From a virus: DNA of 23,955 bases. The notes below the pieces were generated by a model. That model did no database searches and was not told the DNA's origin. It saw only the letters and a program-made list of their open reading frames with translations. The DNA lies in IMG/VR virus record IMGVR_UViG_3300042691_009422, positions 1 through 23,955 of that record; one strand, written 5' to 3'. How positions within the stretch are numbered: the stretch's first letter is position 1; every line of letters starts with the position of its first letter. Shown here one piece after another: positions 13,884 to 22,113 of the stretch. The position numbers and the translations under genes were made by a program.

Positions 13884-14264
13884 ATGGAAAATAAAAACTC
13901 AAAGCAACTCTTCTGGTACCACGAAGAATTTGAACGGGAAGTCGAGAAGCCTGTTCAACATGAAGATGAAATTGACTACATTGCTTCAAAAGAAAAAACT
14001 AAAGTAGTTAAAGGGTGTTTTAGCTTAGACCACGTAGCTGCAGCACGTATTGTCGAAGGAGGAAACATTGAAATCTACTTAAGTTTAGCTCACGACCAAA
14101 TGATTCCTGATCCAAGCAAACCTAAGTACAAAAACATCAAAGGACAAAAACAACTTATTGGCTTTGACCAAAAGGTTTACACTATGCCAATGGGTGTCAC
14201 TTTGACAGTATCTGAGGATAAGGAACGCTTTTTGTCATTAACAGGGGGAAACCAATATGTTTAA
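13884..14264 (+). CDS. Hypothetical protein, 126 residues
   Basis: No recognised family. ATG 13884 (MENKNSKQLFW) is preferred over the TTG at 13872, which lies inside the preceding gene. The N-terminal 45 residues are charged and polar (FEREVEKPVQHEDEIDY). The rest is beta-rich, with KGCFSLDHVAAARIVEGG and GVTLTVSEDKERFLSLTGG. It overlaps the GroES gene by 8 bases, so the two are probably translated together. A structural or assembly-related client of the chaperonin is one possible reading, without direct evidence. Confidence 0.72.
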   Translation: MENKNSKQLFWYHEEFEREVEKPVQHEDEIDYIASKEKTKVVKGCFSLDHVAAARIVEGGNIEIYLSLAHDQMIPDPSKPKYKNIKGQKQLIGFDQKVYTMPMGVTLTVSEDKERFLSLTGGNQYV

Positions 14265-14508
14265 ACCGTTAGCAAATCGTGTTTTAGTCTTGCCAGCTCA
14301 AAAAGAAGATTCAATTAACGGTATCTTTCTTCCAGATCAGTCAAAAACCAATCCTCCTCGTGGCAAAGTAGAGGCAGCTGGTTCGGAATGTAAAGATGTT
14401 AAAGTAGGCGACTTTGTTTACTTTAGCGAACACTCAGGTTCTCCTCTTAAACTTAACAATGTTGAGTATTTAATTATGAGGGAAACCGACTTATTCGGCA
14501 TCGAATAA
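14257..14508 (+). CDS. groES: Viral GroES-like co-chaperonin (Cpn10)
   Basis: 83 residues, slightly shorter than bacterial GroES (about 97). Recognisable family landmarks in order: PLANRVLVLP at the start (family R-P-L-x-D-R-V), a mobile loop EDSINGIFLPDQSKTNPPRG with the Gly-Ile-x-Leu contact motif, GKVEAAG, VKVGDFVYF and YLIMRETDLFGI. It is a lid protein for the host GroEL ring, presumably to help fold phage proteins such as the capsid, as gp31 does in T4. No GroEL gene is in the window, so it would use the host's. It is the third gene of a short transcript ending at a terminator 22 bases downstream. Confidence 0.9.
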   Translation: MFKPLANRVLVLPAQKEDSINGIFLPDQSKTNPPRGKVEAAGSECKDVKVGDFVYFSEHSGSPLKLNNVEYLIMRETDLFGIE

Positions 14509-14527
14509 CTCTCTAAAAACCAAAAAG

Positions 14528-14556
14528 AAAAAGGAGCTTATTAGGCTCCTTTTTTT
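14528..14556. terminator. Bidirectional intrinsic terminator after GroES
   Basis: Stem AAAAAGGAGC / GCTCCTTTTT around a seven-base loop (TTATTAG, 14538-14544), with a T tract on the plus strand and, on the minus strand, T-rich sequence beyond the A arm. It separates the converging ends of the GroES trio (14508) and the minus-strand 81-residue gene, whose stop is at 14555. Confidence 0.82.
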
Positions 14557-14800
14557 ATTCAGTCATTGAGAGAACTCTAGGTTCTTCTATTGGAACATCT
14601 GTTAGAATTACTTTAAGTCCGAATAATTCCTTGATAGGACTAGGCATATTCTTAGCGTTAATCCCGTTAGTTTTTAAGATAGCTTCGTATTGGTCTTGAG
14701 TTAATAAAAGATGTGTAGGCTTCATAGGAACTATAGAACCATCAGGAGCTACAGAAGTTTGCTTTTCCATATCTAAGCATTGTTCGATTATACTAAACAT
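14555..14800 (-). CDS. Hypothetical protein, 81 residues
   Basis: The start is ATG 14800 (MFSIIEQCLDM), which shares one base with the stop of the metallophosphoesterase (TAATG) and has a clear AGGAG eight bases ahead. A start at 14830 is possible but lacks such a site and would overlap more. Visible features: THLLLTQDQYEAILKTNG helix-like segment, and PIKELFGLKVILTD near the end, resembling small phage proteins of unknown role with an FGLKV strand. Last gene of the large minus-strand block. Confidence 0.72.
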   Translation of the reverse strand: MFSIIEQCLDMEKQTSVAPDGSIVPMKPTHLLLTQDQYEAILKTNGINAKNMPSPIKELFGLKVILTDVPIEEPRVLSMTE

Positions 14801-16068
14801 TATAGTCTCTCCTCTATAGTCATACAGCAACCATATTCTTTGTCGTAAATAATTGCTATAGCTGCTTTAACTGCGTTAACATAATTAGACTGGTTGTGCC
14901 AATTATCTTCTTTTGAAAGAGAAGGCAACTGACGAATGCGAACTCCTTGAATTTCTTTTTCGAATACATGATGTTTATCCCCGGTTAGAATCTGGTGATA
15001 GGTACATTGCCCCCACTCTTTACAGTATTCTTTTGCAAAGATAAGTGGAAGATCTGTAATCTTACAATCTCCGTGATGAAGTCCTATAAAGGTAGAGCCG
15101 TAAGTAAATACCTTACGAGGTATAGGATTCGTATCGAATAGTATATTATCGTCTGCTTCAAAGTATTTTTCCAAGCCATAAGCTAGATAAAATGATTTAG
15201 TTCTGTCGTGATTACCTGGCACCAAGATTACGTTTAACTTATTACAAAACTGTTTTAAGATTTGAATAGTGTTTGCGTAAATGTCAAAAGCCTGAGTAAA
15301 GGCATTGTGCCAAGTAGTGTTTGAGTCTTGGGGAGTTAAATTAGTTGTAGTTCCTTGGTAAGTGTCTGTATGAAGCATATCACTTCCTAAAACAAAAACT
15401 ATCTCGTCTATATAATTAGACTGATAGGCTCTGTAAAGAAGTTTAGTTGCTACTTGGTAAAATTGTTTTTTCTTTTCTTCGAGAGTTGTTCCGTAAATGT
15501 CTTGTTTGTCTAGATGGAAGTCAGTAAGATGAAGAATAAGGCAAGAAGGTCTAGTAAAAGCAGAATTAACGCAAATCTCACTCTTTTTGATCGGGGTGTA
15601 AGGTGAGTCATAATTTTTTAGTAGTTCGACAAATTCGTAGGGTTCCGCTGTATCAATAGTTTTTCTTACTGCGAATACACTTGAAGTAAAGTTTCCATTG
15701 GGTTGTTTTTTACTCCAGTAATTTTTTATAACGTAGATCTCAGGATTAACCTGATGTTCTTTATATAAATCCTCAATTGTCTTTGGGTCAAAAGAAGTAG
15801 TAATGGTACTTTCTAAAGTTCCTTTTTCAAAGTTCTCTTTTAAACTTTTAAGAGAGTTAAAAACGTCTTCAAGTTTTTCTTTAACCTCAGCTTTTTTCCA
15901 ACGAGTACCAAAAGCTACTTTTTTTAAGTTCCTTACATACTGAGAAATCTTGTGTTGTTGAGAAGAACTTAATCCAAACTTTTTACCTACTTCAAAAGCA
16001 CTTAGTTCAGTTGTAGGGTTTTCTTTGTAAAACCGAACTATAGCTTCTCTTATTTCGTTACTTACCAT
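14800..16068 (-). CDS. Metallophosphoesterase (calcineurin-like) with N-terminal HTH-like region
   Basis: 422 residues from ATG 16068; an upstream TTG (16089) is possible but lies over the predicted promoter. Residues 1-55 contain a helix-turn-helix-like part (AFEVGKKFGLSSSQQHKISQYV), followed by helical spacer. The phosphoesterase core shows LTDFHLD (D-x-H, about residue 183), LGSDMLH, PGNHDRTK (about 284), LHHGD (about 329) and TGDKHH (about 363), the metal-binding set of calcineurin-type enzymes. It is most like phage and DNA-repair phosphoesterases, such as nuclease subunits, but the substrate cannot be told. Its stop overlaps the next gene by one base. Confidence 0.82.
   Translation of the reverse strand: MVSNEIREAIVRFYKENPTTELSAFEVGKKFGLSSSQQHKISQYVRNLKKVAFGTRWKKAEVKEKLEDVFNSLKSLKENFEKGTLESTITTSFDPKTIEDLYKEHQVNPEIYVIKNYWSKKQPNGNFTSSVFAVRKTIDTAEPYEFVELLKNYDSPYTPIKKSEICVNSAFTRPSCLILHLTDFHLDKQDIYGTTLEEKKKQFYQVATKLLYRAYQSNYIDEIVFVLGSDMLHTDTYQGTTTNLTPQDSNTTWHNAFTQAFDIYANTIQILKQFCNKLNVILVPGNHDRTKSFYLAYGLEKYFEADDNILFDTNPIPRKVFTYGSTFIGLHHGDCKITDLPLIFAKEYCKEWGQCTYHQILTGDKHHVFEKEIQGVRIRQLPSLSKEDNWHNQSNYVNAVKAAIAIIYDKEYGCCMTIEERL
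14809..14813 (-). promoter_or_regulatory. Strong Shine-Dalgarno site deciding the start at 14800
   Basis: AGGAG within AGAGGAGAG, eight bases before ATG 14800 on the minus strand. Most genes in this window lack such a site, so it stands out and supports the shorter start. Confidence 0.65.
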
Positions 16069-16086
16069 ATTGGGGTATATGGAATA

Positions 16087-16094
16087 CAAAACTA
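16087..16094 (-). promoter_or_regulatory. Possible -7 element ahead of the metallophosphoesterase
   Basis: TAGTTTTG on the minus strand matches TAnnTTTG, with the ATG 16068 about 20 bases downstream. The upstream part is only TTAG about 20 bases away, so the -33 side is weak. It lies in the 70-base gap between genes. Confidence 0.4.
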
Positions 16095-16138
16095 GATTGA
16101 TAGTTTTGTAATTCCTAATGATTAAAGTTTAACTTAAT

Positions 16139-16561
16139 TTACTTTGCTAGAAAGAGTGCTGCAAAAAATAAAGTAGTTCCTTGAAATACTCTTTTCCAAA
16201 AGTATTCTGTTTCGGCTTTTTTAACAGCAATCACTAACTTGTTTTCTTGTTTTTTTAGTCTGGAATCCAAGTCCTTATTGATTATTTCGTATTTAGAAAT
16301 AACTGTATCTTTTAGGTTGATAATTTGAGAATCTAAAGTTATTTGTCTTTTTAGAACAAAGACTAACTTTCTGGCTTCTAATCCTTTTGTTAAATAAATG
16401 TTGATAACTTTCTTACAAATTGTATCAACTTTTACTTGAGATTTACTGCTATCGAATAGTGTCGAGGTAGGTGTGTTCCCTAACAAGTTCTTCGGTAATA
16501 AAACATTGGACACTATCAGGAGCCAACAAAATACGTTCAATAATTTTAGTAGATTCTTCAT
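16139..16561 (-). CDS. Membrane-anchored coiled-coil protein, spanin-like candidate
   Basis: 140 residues. N-terminal hydrophobic segment NLLKLLNVFCWLLIVSNVLL (residues 3-22), a long charged helical or coiled-coil region (about 45-115; INLKDTVISKYEIINKDLD, then RLKKQENKLVIAVKKAE) and a C-terminal hydrophobic segment TTLFFAALFLA. No lipobox is present. It starts 113 bases inside the upstream gene, in another frame, the layout of Rz/Rz1-type spanin genes. The overlapped part encodes the N-terminal hydrophobic segment, which argues that the long overlap is real. Other possibility: a signal-peptide protein of unknown envelope role. Confidence 0.6.
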   Translation of the reverse strand: MKNLLKLLNVFCWLLIVSNVLLPKNLLGNTPTSTLFDSSKSQVKVDTICKKVINIYLTKGLEARKLVFVLKRQITLDSQIINLKDTVISKYEIINKDLDSRLKKQENKLVIAVKKAETEYFWKRVFQGTTLFFAALFLAK

Positions 16562-16793
16562 GGATTCGTCTTTCTTCAGAGATTAGTTTTTTTCTAGTAA
16601 CCTTCAAACTGTCTATCTGGGTATTGACTTTAGATATTACTTGGTAAAGAGAGTCAATCTTTCTTACAGCTATGTAAGAATTGTAATCGTTTTCACAAGA
16701 CTTAGCAAACATAGCCAAAGAAAAAAAGAACAGTATCCAGCTAATCAGTGCCCAGGGATTAATTTTAAGGTTGTCGTTAGATTGGTTTGACAT
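16449..16793 (-). CDS. Single-pass coiled-coil membrane protein, inner-spanin-like candidate
   Basis: 114 residues. A short polar N-terminus (SNQSNDNLKINPW), one transmembrane helix (ALISWILFFFSLAMFAKSC, residues about 15-33) and then a charged helical domain (KIDSLYQVISKVNTQIDSLK, then KLISEERRIHEESTKIIERIL), which fits an inner spanin with a periplasmic coiled coil. It overlaps the 140-residue gene by 113 bases. Its ATG lies five bases after the -7 box of its promoter, so the mRNA is almost leaderless. Alternative: an unrelated virion or lysis-regulation membrane protein. Confidence 0.6.
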   Translation of the reverse strand: MSNQSNDNLKINPWALISWILFFFSLAMFAKSCENDYNSYIAVRKIDSLYQVISKVNTQIDSLKVTRKKLISEERRIHEESTKIIERILLAPDSVQCFITEELVREHTYLDTIR

Positions 16794-16798
16794 ATACT

Positions 16799-16828
16799 CA
16801 AAGATAAAGTTTTAAAAAATTAAGTCAA
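16799..16828 (-). promoter_or_regulatory. Bacteroidota-type promoter for the membrane pair
   Basis: Minus strand TTG (16828-16826, within CTTGACTT), a 19-bp spacer, then TATCTTTG (16806-16799). It lies between the 1541-residue gene's stop and ATG 16793, and its -33 and -7 match the fibre promoter at 12187-12216. Confidence 0.75.
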
Positions 16829-16831
16829 GAG

Positions 16832-19800
16832 TTAGTCTCTCTTCTTTTTAGATTTTGCTTTTTTAAATAGAGAAGACTTTTTAGCTCTTTTTGATTTCAT
16901 TCTTTCTTGGAAGCTAGTCTTTTTCTTTTTAGTTTTAACTCCTGCTACTTCCATGCTTTCTCTATTTTTTTCTTTCTTTTCTTTTCTTTCTTCTTTTTCG
17001 CTTTCAGACTCTATCTTTTTAACACTGCCTTCTTCACTTATATACCGTGTTTCTGTTTTTTCTGTGTAGAGCTTAGGATTAAAGTGTGTAAAGCTACGAG
17101 ACTTGTATTCCATTCTTCTAGGACTAACATCAAGTTCTCCAAAACCACTAAGCTTAAGTGCTAAAACAGCTATGGCAGGTTTACCTCCATAAAGAGGGTC
17201 TGTTGTGTTCCAATCTATTTTTCCTGCAGAGTTTCTTTTATAGTAAGGCTCCATAGGGTCAAAGAACCGTATAGCTGGGTCACTAAATATGTTCCACATC
17301 CTAGTCAAAGGAGAGATAAGCTGGTTTACTACTCTTTCAGGTGCGGAGATTTGTGTTTTCTGGTCTACGAATCCATAAGTAAAGTTTATTGGAGTCATAA
17401 TAGGATCTAAGCTTTCTAGTTCGTCTCCTACACCTTTAGCTAGCCAGTTTGCGTAGTCACAAGCATCTTGATCCCCATCGTCGTCACAGTCTTTGAGTAG
17501 GGCTTGAAGAACCATATAACTAGCAGTAAGTACAGTTGTCCTCCAAATAGGAGCAATTTGTTTCTTTTCAGTTGGAGTTAAAGTTTGATAAGCAGCTATA
17601 AAATTCTTTTGATACTTAGCTACATCTACTACAAATTGCCAAAGAACTTTGTAGGCTCCTTTAGATCTAACTCCGGCTAAGTAATCCACATACTCACTTC
17701 CAAAATATCTTTCTATTTTAGGAGCTTTCCATTTACCCATATAAAAAAGAATACGATAAATCACATACTTAGTTCCTTCTGGTTGATAGAGTTGATCGTA
17801 TAAACCCTGAGAGTGGTGGTTCATGTGTTTAATCTTGGCTCGAACAGCTCTTACTAGATGGTCAGGAACTTCGTAACCAGGCTTAATCACTAAGTTGTTT
17901 CCTTGTAAAGCATAAGCATCCATAAGTTTTGCTTGTGTTCCATTAGGGCCTTTTACATAAACCTTATTCATAATAGCAAAAGCCAAAGTAGCTTGCACTT
18001 CAAATTCAGTCCACTCCCTAAATCTGTTGACCATTTTAAAAATGTTTCCAAACTTTCTAAGAAAGGTAGACTTGATGAAAGCTCCTTGTCCAAAATCTCT
18101 TTGTTGGATAGCTCCAAAGTTATCAAGTATCTGGAGATTTAAAGGACGATTACCTACTTGAGGATTTAACAGCCAATCTTTTGAAGCTAATGCAGCTTCT
18201 ACTCTAGCAGCGTGTAAGTCAGCTAAAGTAATATCATAGTTACCTGCTAGGATAAAGTTTTGAGCCATTCCTGCTACTAAGTTCTTTACAGGAGAGCTTA
18301 AGTTTTGTCCTAGAGACATAGCTCCTGATCTTTTTAAAGTAAAATTAAACAAAGCACTAATTCTGTTAGCTACGTTGCTATCATAGTTCTTCATGTTCTC
18401 GCCATAAAGCACTCTGTTAATAATACCTTCAGTAGTTTTTGTGCCTGAGTTTATAGTACGTCTCTCTGCAATAGCTTGGGCTCCAAGAATAGTATTTTGG
18501 TTTTCTCGCAAAGCACTAAACTTAGTAGCTTCCCCTATGTAAAGTCCTATGCCTTTCATTATATCATAAGACATTACTCCTTTGTCTAGAGGACGAGCAT
18601 ACCTCATATAAAGAACTTTTCCTGCTTTTTCTAGAGGATTACCAAAAGCATCTTGTTGGTCTACTTCTCCATATACGTCATCTACGTCAGGGTTTTGAAA
18701 GTCTTGTTTTCTAAAAGCGGTTTTAAGTTCATTGATGGCGTTTTTAACTACTCCTTTTCTTTTAAGAGCAACTGTATCTAAAGAAAGTTCTAAACCTTCT
18801 TTCCTGTGATAAGGAAGAATAGTTCTAAGTTTATTTTGACTATATTGGTCTTTTTGTTCTTCTAAATAAAAATCAAGAAGATCTTTTGCAATAGACTTTT
18901 TCTCAGGAGATAAAGTATCCCATTCATTGTTATAAAAAGCTCCTTTGACTACTTTGAAATTAATATCTCGGCTGTAGTTTGGATTTTCTAATTTAGGGTT
19001 TACTCGATAACTAAACCAAACTCTAGAAGGAACTCGTTCTTGAACTACTTTAAGAGCTCTAAGTTCTTTTATTCTTTCTTTGTTTGCTACAGGGTCTTGT
19101 TGTTCGAGTCTATCCGCTAAAGCATTAGCTTCTTGTTTAATAGTATCAATAGCGTAATCAGAAGGAACAGTTCTTCTCCAGATAGCTATTGGTCTTGGAA
19201 TAAGTTGAAGTTTACCGTCTATGTATCTTTCGACATAAATATGATTATCTTGAAACCATTGAGAGTCTTCAAACTTTCTTTCTACTTCAGCGTTAAGTAT
19301 ATCTCCGTCATCCCACTCTTGATTTTTGAGAAGTTGAGAACGGATTAAATTTTTTCTATTTTCTACTTCGGTCTTGTAGTATTCTGTGGCTCCGGTGTAT
19401 TGAAGTTCTTGAAGTTCGTTTATTAGTCTACCTAAAGCGGCTTTATCTTCAAGAGTCATCTTAGATGTACCTTTAGTAGTTTTAAACGCTTCAATCTCTT
19501 CTTCTAAAGTTCTTATAGTATTAGTAAGATCAGTAGATACTTCGGTTCCGTCATAAACTCCATTAGCGTCTCTGTAGCCTTGTAGTAAGGTACGAATCTT
19601 TTTGTTGTTTTTACCTATAGTAGTTTCTTCGTACTTACTGGTTATTGCGTCAATTTTATCGGTTACTTTTTTAATCTTTGTATAATACTCAGGAGCAAAA
19701 GTATCCCTAGAGTAATAAGAAAGCCAACGAGCAAACTCATCTTGTGCAGCTTCTTTTTCTACAGCAGTTCCAGGGCCATTCAGAATTTTATTAAGTTTTT

Positions 19801-21457
19801 CTTCTTGCTCTTTTAAAGTAGCTTCAAACTGAAGCTTGGAAGAATTTTCTAAGTAAAAGTCATGCACTCCTAACTCTTGAGCTCTTTTATTATAGGCTTG
19901 AAGTAGTTGAGCAACTCGAACTTCTTCAGGAGATTTTAAATTACCAAAGTCATCGTATTCTTTACTTAAGTCTTTTATCGTCTTGTCGATAGCTTTGATA
20001 GCTTCTAAGTCTCCTTCTGAAATACTAATTCCGTCTAAACGAGCAATGATGGTGTTTTTTTCATCTCTTAATTCGTCTATTTTTTGTTTGATGTCTTCGG
20101 GTAGAATTTTTCTAAACTCGTAATAGTCATCTATGAATTTTCTTTCTTCGTAAGTTTCTGAAAACAGTTTAAGTGCGTCTATAGCTTTTTGGCGGTCTTC
20201 CTCATTCTCTGCTTTGTCAATTGCTTCTTTAAGTTTAAATCTTTCGTTGCGGAGTTCTTGGTCTTTCATTTGGGTTTGAAGAACCAAAGCAAAGTTTCCA
20301 AACTGGTCTACAGTTTCTCTGTACAAGCCTTTGTACATATTTCTAATGTCTAAGTTTTCTCCTGCTAAAGTTTGAATTCTCTCCATTATATCTTGGAGTC
20401 TATTCATTTTTTGGAAGAATTCTCTTTGAGCATCTTCTACTATATTGTAAATGTACTTAGATATTACTTGTACTCCTGGGTCTGCATTGTAACTACCAGA
20501 TTTAAAAATTAAAGCATACCAACTACCTGTAGGGTTGTTTATCCATCTTTCAAGGTTGGCTCTTGTTAAAGCATTCTTTTTAAAGGATTCTTGTTCTCTT
20601 TTAAGTTTAGTTTCTAAAAGCCTTCTTTGGCTGGGGCTTTTAGTCTCTGCTAGTTGTTTTTCTAGAAATTCAATTTGTTTTCCAAAAGCTTCTTTATTAA
20701 CTGCCTCAGCGTTAGGCCCAAACAAACTCCAAAGCTCGTCTGCAACTTGCTTACTTAACTTACTTTCATATATATTAGTAAGGTCAGCAATACTGTTTTC
20801 CATGCTTTTTTTGGTAGCAAACAGTTGTTCAAATCCTTTTCCTTTGTAATTATCTACTAGACTTCTAAAGTCTTCGTCTTCTGGAAAAATAGACTTTAAC
20901 TGTCTTTTAAAGTTATCTGCAGTTTGATAGGCAGAAAACAAAGCAGCTACTTTATTCCTAGTAGAAGCTTGAGATCCTAGGAAGGTTCTAAGGCCTTTAA
21001 CCATTCCTTCCAAATACATGTTAGAACGGTGAAGATACATATTAAGGTACTCAATAGACTCTGCAATGTATTCAGGAGTAATAGCTCCTCTTTCTGCGCT
21101 ATTTAGTAATTTTTGTAAAGCAAGACGAGGAAACTCTGTATTGGCTCCTTCTGTTGTGTCTATTATAGAGTTTTTAAAACTATTTAAAAGTCTAGTTACG
21201 TTTTCTGTTTTTGTCTCTGACCAGTTATCGTTTAGATTTTGTGCAAGTTTTTCAAAATACTCATAAGACATATTAGCAGAGTCTTGTACTTGTATTTGAA
21301 TTTTATAGTCTTCGTATTCTTTAACAGAAGGAATAGTATCTACTCCGTTGTTTTCTTGCCAAATATTAACAACAGCAGCTATTACTTTTTCAGAGTCAGT
21401 CGTATTAGTGACTAGATTTTTAAACTCTGGGGAATTTTGATTTATACACGAACTCAT
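16832..21457 (-). CDS. Giant virion-type/ejection protein, 1541 residues
   Basis: No named domain. The first ~900 residues are mostly charged alpha helix and probable coiled coil (for example ALKLFSETYEERKFIDDYYEF). A globular helical part follows at about 1030-1300 (MSLGQNLSSPVKNLVAGMAQ, FREWTEFEVQATLAFAIMN, YRILFYMGKWKAPK). Next are a hydrophobic helix TASYMVLQALLKD and a very acidic DCDDDGDQDACDY stretch (about 1322-1335). The last 70 residues are Lys/Glu- then Lys/Arg-rich (tail KSKRAKKSSLFKKAKSKKKRD, split at Ser). Size, helicity and position suggest an internal virion protein ejected with the DNA. It starts in an ATGA overlap with the ADP-ribosyltransferase-like gene. Role unproven; RNA polymerase was considered and rejected. 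Confidence 0.75.
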   Translation of the reverse strand: MSSCINQNSPEFKNLVTNTTDSEKVIAAVVNIWQENNGVDTIPSVKEYEDYKIQIQVQDSANMSYEYFEKLAQNLNDNWSETKTENVTRLLNSFKNSIIDTTEGANTEFPRLALQKLLNSAERGAITPEYIAESIEYLNMYLHRSNMYLEGMVKGLRTFLGSQASTRNKVAALFSAYQTADNFKRQLKSIFPEDEDFRSLVDNYKGKGFEQLFATKKSMENSIADLTNIYESKLSKQVADELWSLFGPNAEAVNKEAFGKQIEFLEKQLAETKSPSQRRLLETKLKREQESFKKNALTRANLERWINNPTGSWYALIFKSGSYNADPGVQVISKYIYNIVEDAQREFFQKMNRLQDIMERIQTLAGENLDIRNMYKGLYRETVDQFGNFALVLQTQMKDQELRNERFKLKEAIDKAENEEDRQKAIDALKLFSETYEERKFIDDYYEFRKILPEDIKQKIDELRDEKNTIIARLDGISISEGDLEAIKAIDKTIKDLSKEYDDFGNLKSPEEVRVAQLLQAYNKRAQELGVHDFYLENSSKLQFEATLKEQEEKLNKILNGPGTAVEKEAAQDEFARWLSYYSRDTFAPEYYTKIKKVTDKIDAITSKYEETTIGKNNKKIRTLLQGYRDANGVYDGTEVSTDLTNTIRTLEEEIEAFKTTKGTSKMTLEDKAALGRLINELQELQYTGATEYYKTEVENRKNLIRSQLLKNQEWDDGDILNAEVERKFEDSQWFQDNHIYVERYIDGKLQLIPRPIAIWRRTVPSDYAIDTIKQEANALADRLEQQDPVANKERIKELRALKVVQERVPSRVWFSYRVNPKLENPNYSRDINFKVVKGAFYNNEWDTLSPEKKSIAKDLLDFYLEEQKDQYSQNKLRTILPYHRKEGLELSLDTVALKRKGVVKNAINELKTAFRKQDFQNPDVDDVYGEVDQQDAFGNPLEKAGKVLYMRYARPLDKGVMSYDIMKGIGLYIGEATKFSALRENQNTILGAQAIAERRTINSGTKTTEGIINRVLYGENMKNYDSNVANRISALFNFTLKRSGAMSLGQNLSSPVKNLVAGMAQNFILAGNYDITLADLHAARVEAALASKDWLLNPQVGNRPLNLQILDNFGAIQQRDFGQGAFIKSTFLRKFGNIFKMVNRFREWTEFEVQATLAFAIMNKVYVKGPNGTQAKLMDAYALQGNNLVIKPGYEVPDHLVRAVRAKIKHMNHHSQGLYDQLYQPEGTKYVIYRILFYMGKWKAPKIERYFGSEYVDYLAGVRSKGAYKVLWQFVVDVAKYQKNFIAAYQTLTPTEKKQIAPIWRTTVLTASYMVLQALLKDCDDDGDQDACDYANWLAKGVGDELESLDPIMTPINFTYGFVDQKTQISAPERVVNQLISPLTRMWNIFSDPAIRFFDPMEPYYKRNSAGKIDWNTTDPLYGGKPAIAVLALKLSGFGELDVSPRRMEYKSRSFTHFNPKLYTEKTETRYISEEGSVKKIESESEKEERKEKKEKNRESMEVAGVKTKKKKTSFQERMKSKRAKKSSLFKKAKSKKKRD

Positions 21458-22113
21458 TTGCAGTTTTGATTTTGATAAATTATTGTAGCCATTACATCAG
21501 GTACTTGTGTAATTGGAGTAATTGTTGGTTTTGTTTTTACAAACTCTTTAAATCCTTCTATATCTTGTTTGGTTCCTAGTATGTGGATTTGTTCTGGTTC
21601 AAACGCAACTCCAATTTCATTTGGAGTAATAATAGCGTCATAACCTTCCTCCACAAACTTATCTTTATAAGTTTGTTCTAGACTATCATATTGAAGACTA
21701 TCTTTTTCTATAAAAGGATTTTTAAAATTTAAAATTAAACTTTTTGTTTTATCACCAAAAATACTAGTAGTTGGTTTGTAGTAACTAAAATAAATTACAG
21801 GACTTTCTGTGGATTTAGACAAATCAAATTTTTCAAAATCTTCTTTTCCTTGATGATAAACAATATCTTTTACTTTACTATCAGGAAATATAGTAGAAAG
21901 ATACTGCATATACTGAGCTTTAGTGCCAATAGCTGCAAGTTCTGGTGAATCTTTAAATACACCATCAATGGCTTCCATTTTTCTTTTAAATGAATCCATA
22001 ACATCTTTATTTTTAATAATAGATGTAACAAACTCATTTTTATTATTAATAAAATATTCTTTGAATTGTTTTTCAGAATACTGTTTTTCTTTATATGTTA
22101 TAACGCAACTCAT
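21454..22113 (-). CDS. ADP-ribosyltransferase-like protein of the polyvalent-protein type
   Basis: 219 residues. The C-terminal 140 residues read like the ART domain of phage polyvalent proteins: KDIVYHQGKEDFEKFD (H87), YFSYY (Y108), SLILNFKNPF, EEGYDAIITPNEIG, and VAFEPEQIHILG (E172-Q175). This order (His, then Tyr, then a Glu before QI) is that of H-Y-E type mono-ADP-ribosyltransferases, which use NAD+ to modify host proteins. The N-terminal 70 residues (MSCVITYKEKQYSEKQFKEYF) form a separate helical part, probably specific to these large phage proteins. Its ATG overlaps the GIY-YIG stop (ATGA) and its stop overlaps the giant gene's start. Activity is inferred from motif order, not shown. 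Confidence 0.7.
   Translation of the reverse strand: MSCVITYKEKQYSEKQFKEYFINNKNEFVTSIIKNKDVMDSFKRKMEAIDGVFKDSPELAAIGTKAQYMQYLSTIFPDSKVKDIVYHQGKEDFEKFDLSKSTESPVIYFSYYKPTTSIFGDKTKSLILNFKNPFIEKDSLQYDSLEQTYKDKFVEEGYDAIITPNEIGVAFEPEQIHILGTKQDIEGFKEFVKTKPTITPITQVPDVMATIIYQNQNCK

Noticed and set aside
16832-21457. Giant protein as a virion RNA polymerase, because of the Asp cluster
   Set aside because: The Asp cluster lies after a hydrophobic helix and lacks the flanking residues of the DxDGD polymerase motif. No other polymerase motif was found.
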